A DNA stretch of 6,605 bases. It comes from Anaerolineae bacterium (GTDB taxonomy: Bacteria > Chloroflexota > Anaerolineae > Aggregatilineales > Phototrophicaceae). The position numbers and the translations under genes were made by a program. The DNA lies in NCBI GenBank assembly GCA_019912905.1, contig JAIOHO010000634.1, positions 1-6,605 of the forward strand, written 5' to 3'. Below are positions 5,420-6,605 of the stretch, piece by piece. Numbering within the stretch: position 1 is the stretch's first letter; each line of letters begins with the position of its first letter. Below the pieces are notes generated by a model that was given only the letters and a program-made list of their open reading frames with translations, did not search any database and was not told the DNA's origin.

Positions 5420-6444
5420 AAGCTGCCGTCATTGGCGTCGGAAGTATGGGGCGAAACCACGTCCGCGTCTACCGCGAACTGGAAGGCGTGGAACTGGTCG
5501 CGGTGAGCGATCAGAGCGAAGAAACCGCCGCGCACATCGGTGCAGTCTATTCTGTGCCGCATTACACCGATTACCTGCGCATGATCGAGGAATGCAAACC
5601 CGATCTGGTCACGCTGGCAGTGCCGACCGACAAGCACTACAAGGTCGGCCTGGACCTGATCGAGCGTAGGGTCAATCTCCTGATTGAAAAACCGATTGCC
5701 TCCACGCTGGATGAAGCCACTGAGTTAGTGCAGTCGGCGCGTCAAAGCGGGGTGATCCTGGCCGTCGGGCACATCGAGCGATTTAACCCGGCGGTGATTG
5801 AGCTGCGTCGCCGCCTGCGCGAAGGCATGGCCGGGCGCATTTACAACATCCACGCCCAGCGCCTCAGCCCCTACCCAACCCGCATCCGCGATGCCGGGGT
5901 CGTCATCGACCTGGCTTCACATGACATCGACCTGATGCGCTACTTGTTAGATCAGCCTATCACTCGGTTGTATGGCGAGACGCTACGCAGCATTAATTCG
6001 GACCGCGAGGACATGTTCAATGGTGTCCTACGTTTCCAAAGTGGGGCTGTGGGCGTACTGGATGTCAACTGGATTACCCCCAAGAAAGTCCGTATGTTGA
6101 CAATTACCGGCACGCGCGGCATGTTCAGCTGCGACTTGCTCTCCCAGGAACTGTTCTTCTACGAAAACGAAACTGCTCCCAGCCAGTGGGATGCACTGAG
6201 CGTGCTGCGGGGGGTCAATGAAGGGAATATCTTGGGCATTCGCATCCAGAGGCACGAACCACTGGCAGCAGAACTGGCCGATTTTGTCGGTGCGGTGCGT
6301 AGCGGTGGAAAGCCCACCGTACCTGGTTCGGATGCCCTGGAAACTCTACGTATCGCATTAGATTTTATGCGCTCGGCTGAAGAACAGTTGATTGTCAATC
6401 TGCTCGATACCAACGTCGTGGGTGTCGCAGAGCAAATGCTCTAG
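5413..6444 (+). CDS. Gfo/Idh/MocA-family sugar-nucleotide 3-dehydrogenase (UDP-GlcNAc or UDP-GlcNAcA type)
   Basis: This 343-residue NAD-dependent oxidoreductase very likely oxidises C3 of a UDP-N-acetylhexosamine or its uronate before transamination. The Rossmann start is VIGVGSMGRNH (Gly-8, Gly-10, Gly-13) with Asp-33 closing the second strand, which favours NAD over NADP. The family motif EKPIA is at 92-96 with Lys-93, followed by VGHIERFNPAV (118-128). VVIDLASHDIDLMRY (163-177) carries Asp-166 and His-170 at the usual active-site positions. The end, EPLAAELADFVGAVRSGGKP (282-301), is typical of complete members. The GHIERFNPAV form recalls proteins annotated as UDP-N-acetylglucosamine 3-dehydrogenase, and differs from what I recall of P. 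aeruginosa WbpB; that comparison is from memory. The start is fixed by GAGGTGA at 5399-5405. The part after about 5940 is lower in G+C (52% against 61%). The next gene starts 5 bp after the stop. Confidence 0.92.
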   Translation: MLKAAVIGVGSMGRNHVRVYRELEGVELVAVSDQSEETAAHIGAVYSVPHYTDYLRMIEECKPDLVTLAVPTDKHYKVGLDLIERRVNLLIEKPIASTLDEATELVQSARQSGVILAVGHIERFNPAVIELRRRLREGMAGRIYNIHAQRLSPYPTRIRDAGVVIDLASHDIDLMRYLLDQPITRLYGETLRSINSDREDMFNGVLRFQSGAVGVLDVNWITPKKVRMLTITGTRGMFSCDLLSQELFFYENETAPSQWDALSVLRGVNEGNILGIRIQRHEPLAAELADFVGAVRSGGKPTVPGSDALETLRIALDFMRSAEEQLIVNLLDTNVVGVAEQML

Positions 6445-6449
6445 GCAAT

Positions 6450-6605
6450 ATGGATCTCCAGGGCAAGCGCTTCGTAATCGTGGGTGGCGGCGGATTCATC
6501 GGTTCACACGTAGCGGATCAACTACTGGCACGCAATGTGGGTGAAGTGGTGGTGTACGGCAGTTCGCGCCACGTCACCGACAATCTGGCACTCGCCAGTC
6601 AAGGC
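6450..6605 (+). CDS. NAD(P)-dependent epimerase/dehydratase, extended SDR family (N-terminal part)
   Basis: The first 52 codons are present and the gene runs off the window. The fold is plain: RFVIVGGGGFIGSHVADQLL contains the extended-SDR glycine motif (Gly-12, Gly-15, Gly-18) after a short lead. The second strand is VVVYG (33-37), followed by SSRHVTDNLALA, which aligns with the usual 'DNLSRG..eNL' region of UDP-glucose 4-epimerase-like enzymes. The acidic residue normally found after the second strand is replaced by Gly-37, with Arg-40 close by. The start lies 5 bp after the dehydrogenase stop with only a weak ribosome site (AGG, 6443-6445), so translation probably depends on coupling. Epimerase, dehydratase and reductase all remain possible because the catalytic Ser-Tyr-x3-Lys region is outside the window. 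By position it should act on the same sugar nucleotide or on another one for the same glycan. Confidence 0.85.
   Translation, partial: MDLQGKRFVIVGGGGFIGSHVADQLLARNVGEVVVYGSSRHVTDNLALASQG

Overview
The window reads as the chromosome of a moderately GC-rich bacterium (about 61% G+C in coding samples I counted by hand). I think it is a member of Chloroflexota (Anaerolineae-like), but this is an inference. It rests on the style of the first partial protein, the pairing of a DPM1-like glycosyltransferase with a UDP-galactopyranose-mutase-like FAD protein, and a run of degenerate heptamers (GTRCTGA) in an intergenic gap. No rRNA, tRNA, CRISPR, IS element or phage gene is visible. All real genes are on the + strand.

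Region 1 (1-1299). The soluble C-terminal end of a larger protein cut by the window edge (1-297) is followed by a 147-bp gap with heptamer repeats and a small hairpin. Next comes a complete two-domain rhodanese-type sulfurtransferase (445-1299). These two look unrelated to what follows.

Region 2 (1300-1562). This 263-bp gap is AT-rich (about 38% G+C over 1371-1500). It holds a 10-bp perfect inverted repeat just after the sulfurtransferase, the best promoter candidate of the window (TTGACG-N17-TATTAC, 1391-1419), a hairpin right at the expected transcript start, a tandem 11-bp repeat and further small hairpins. It is probably the control region of the operon that follows.

Region 3 (1563-6605, continuing past the edge). 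A surface-polysaccharide or glycoconjugate operon encodes, in order, a DPM1-like GT2 glycosyltransferase, a UGM/protoporphyrinogen-oxidase-like FAD protein, a WbpD-like left-handed beta-helix N-acetyltransferase, a DegT/WbpE-like PLP aminotransferase, a Gfo/Idh/MocA sugar dehydrogenase and the start of an extended SDR epimerase/dehydratase. From the FAD gene onward the spacings are 15 bp, a 4-bp overlap, a 7-bp overlap and 5 bp, which is strong evidence of co-translation.

The last three complete enzymes form a coherent pathway. The Gfo/Idh/MocA protein oxidises C3 of a UDP-N-acetylhexosamine (or its uronic acid), the aminotransferase converts the ketone to a 3-amine, and the acetyltransferase caps it, giving a 2,3-diacetamido-2,3-dideoxy sugar nucleotide. 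No UDP-GlcNAc 6-dehydrogenase (WbpA type) is in the window, and the dehydrogenase does not resemble P. aeruginosa WbpB closely. Whether the product is the neutral sugar or the uronic acid is therefore open. I do not see a wholly new system; the most interesting items are the unassigned FAD protein, the structured leader and the unresolved sugar identity.
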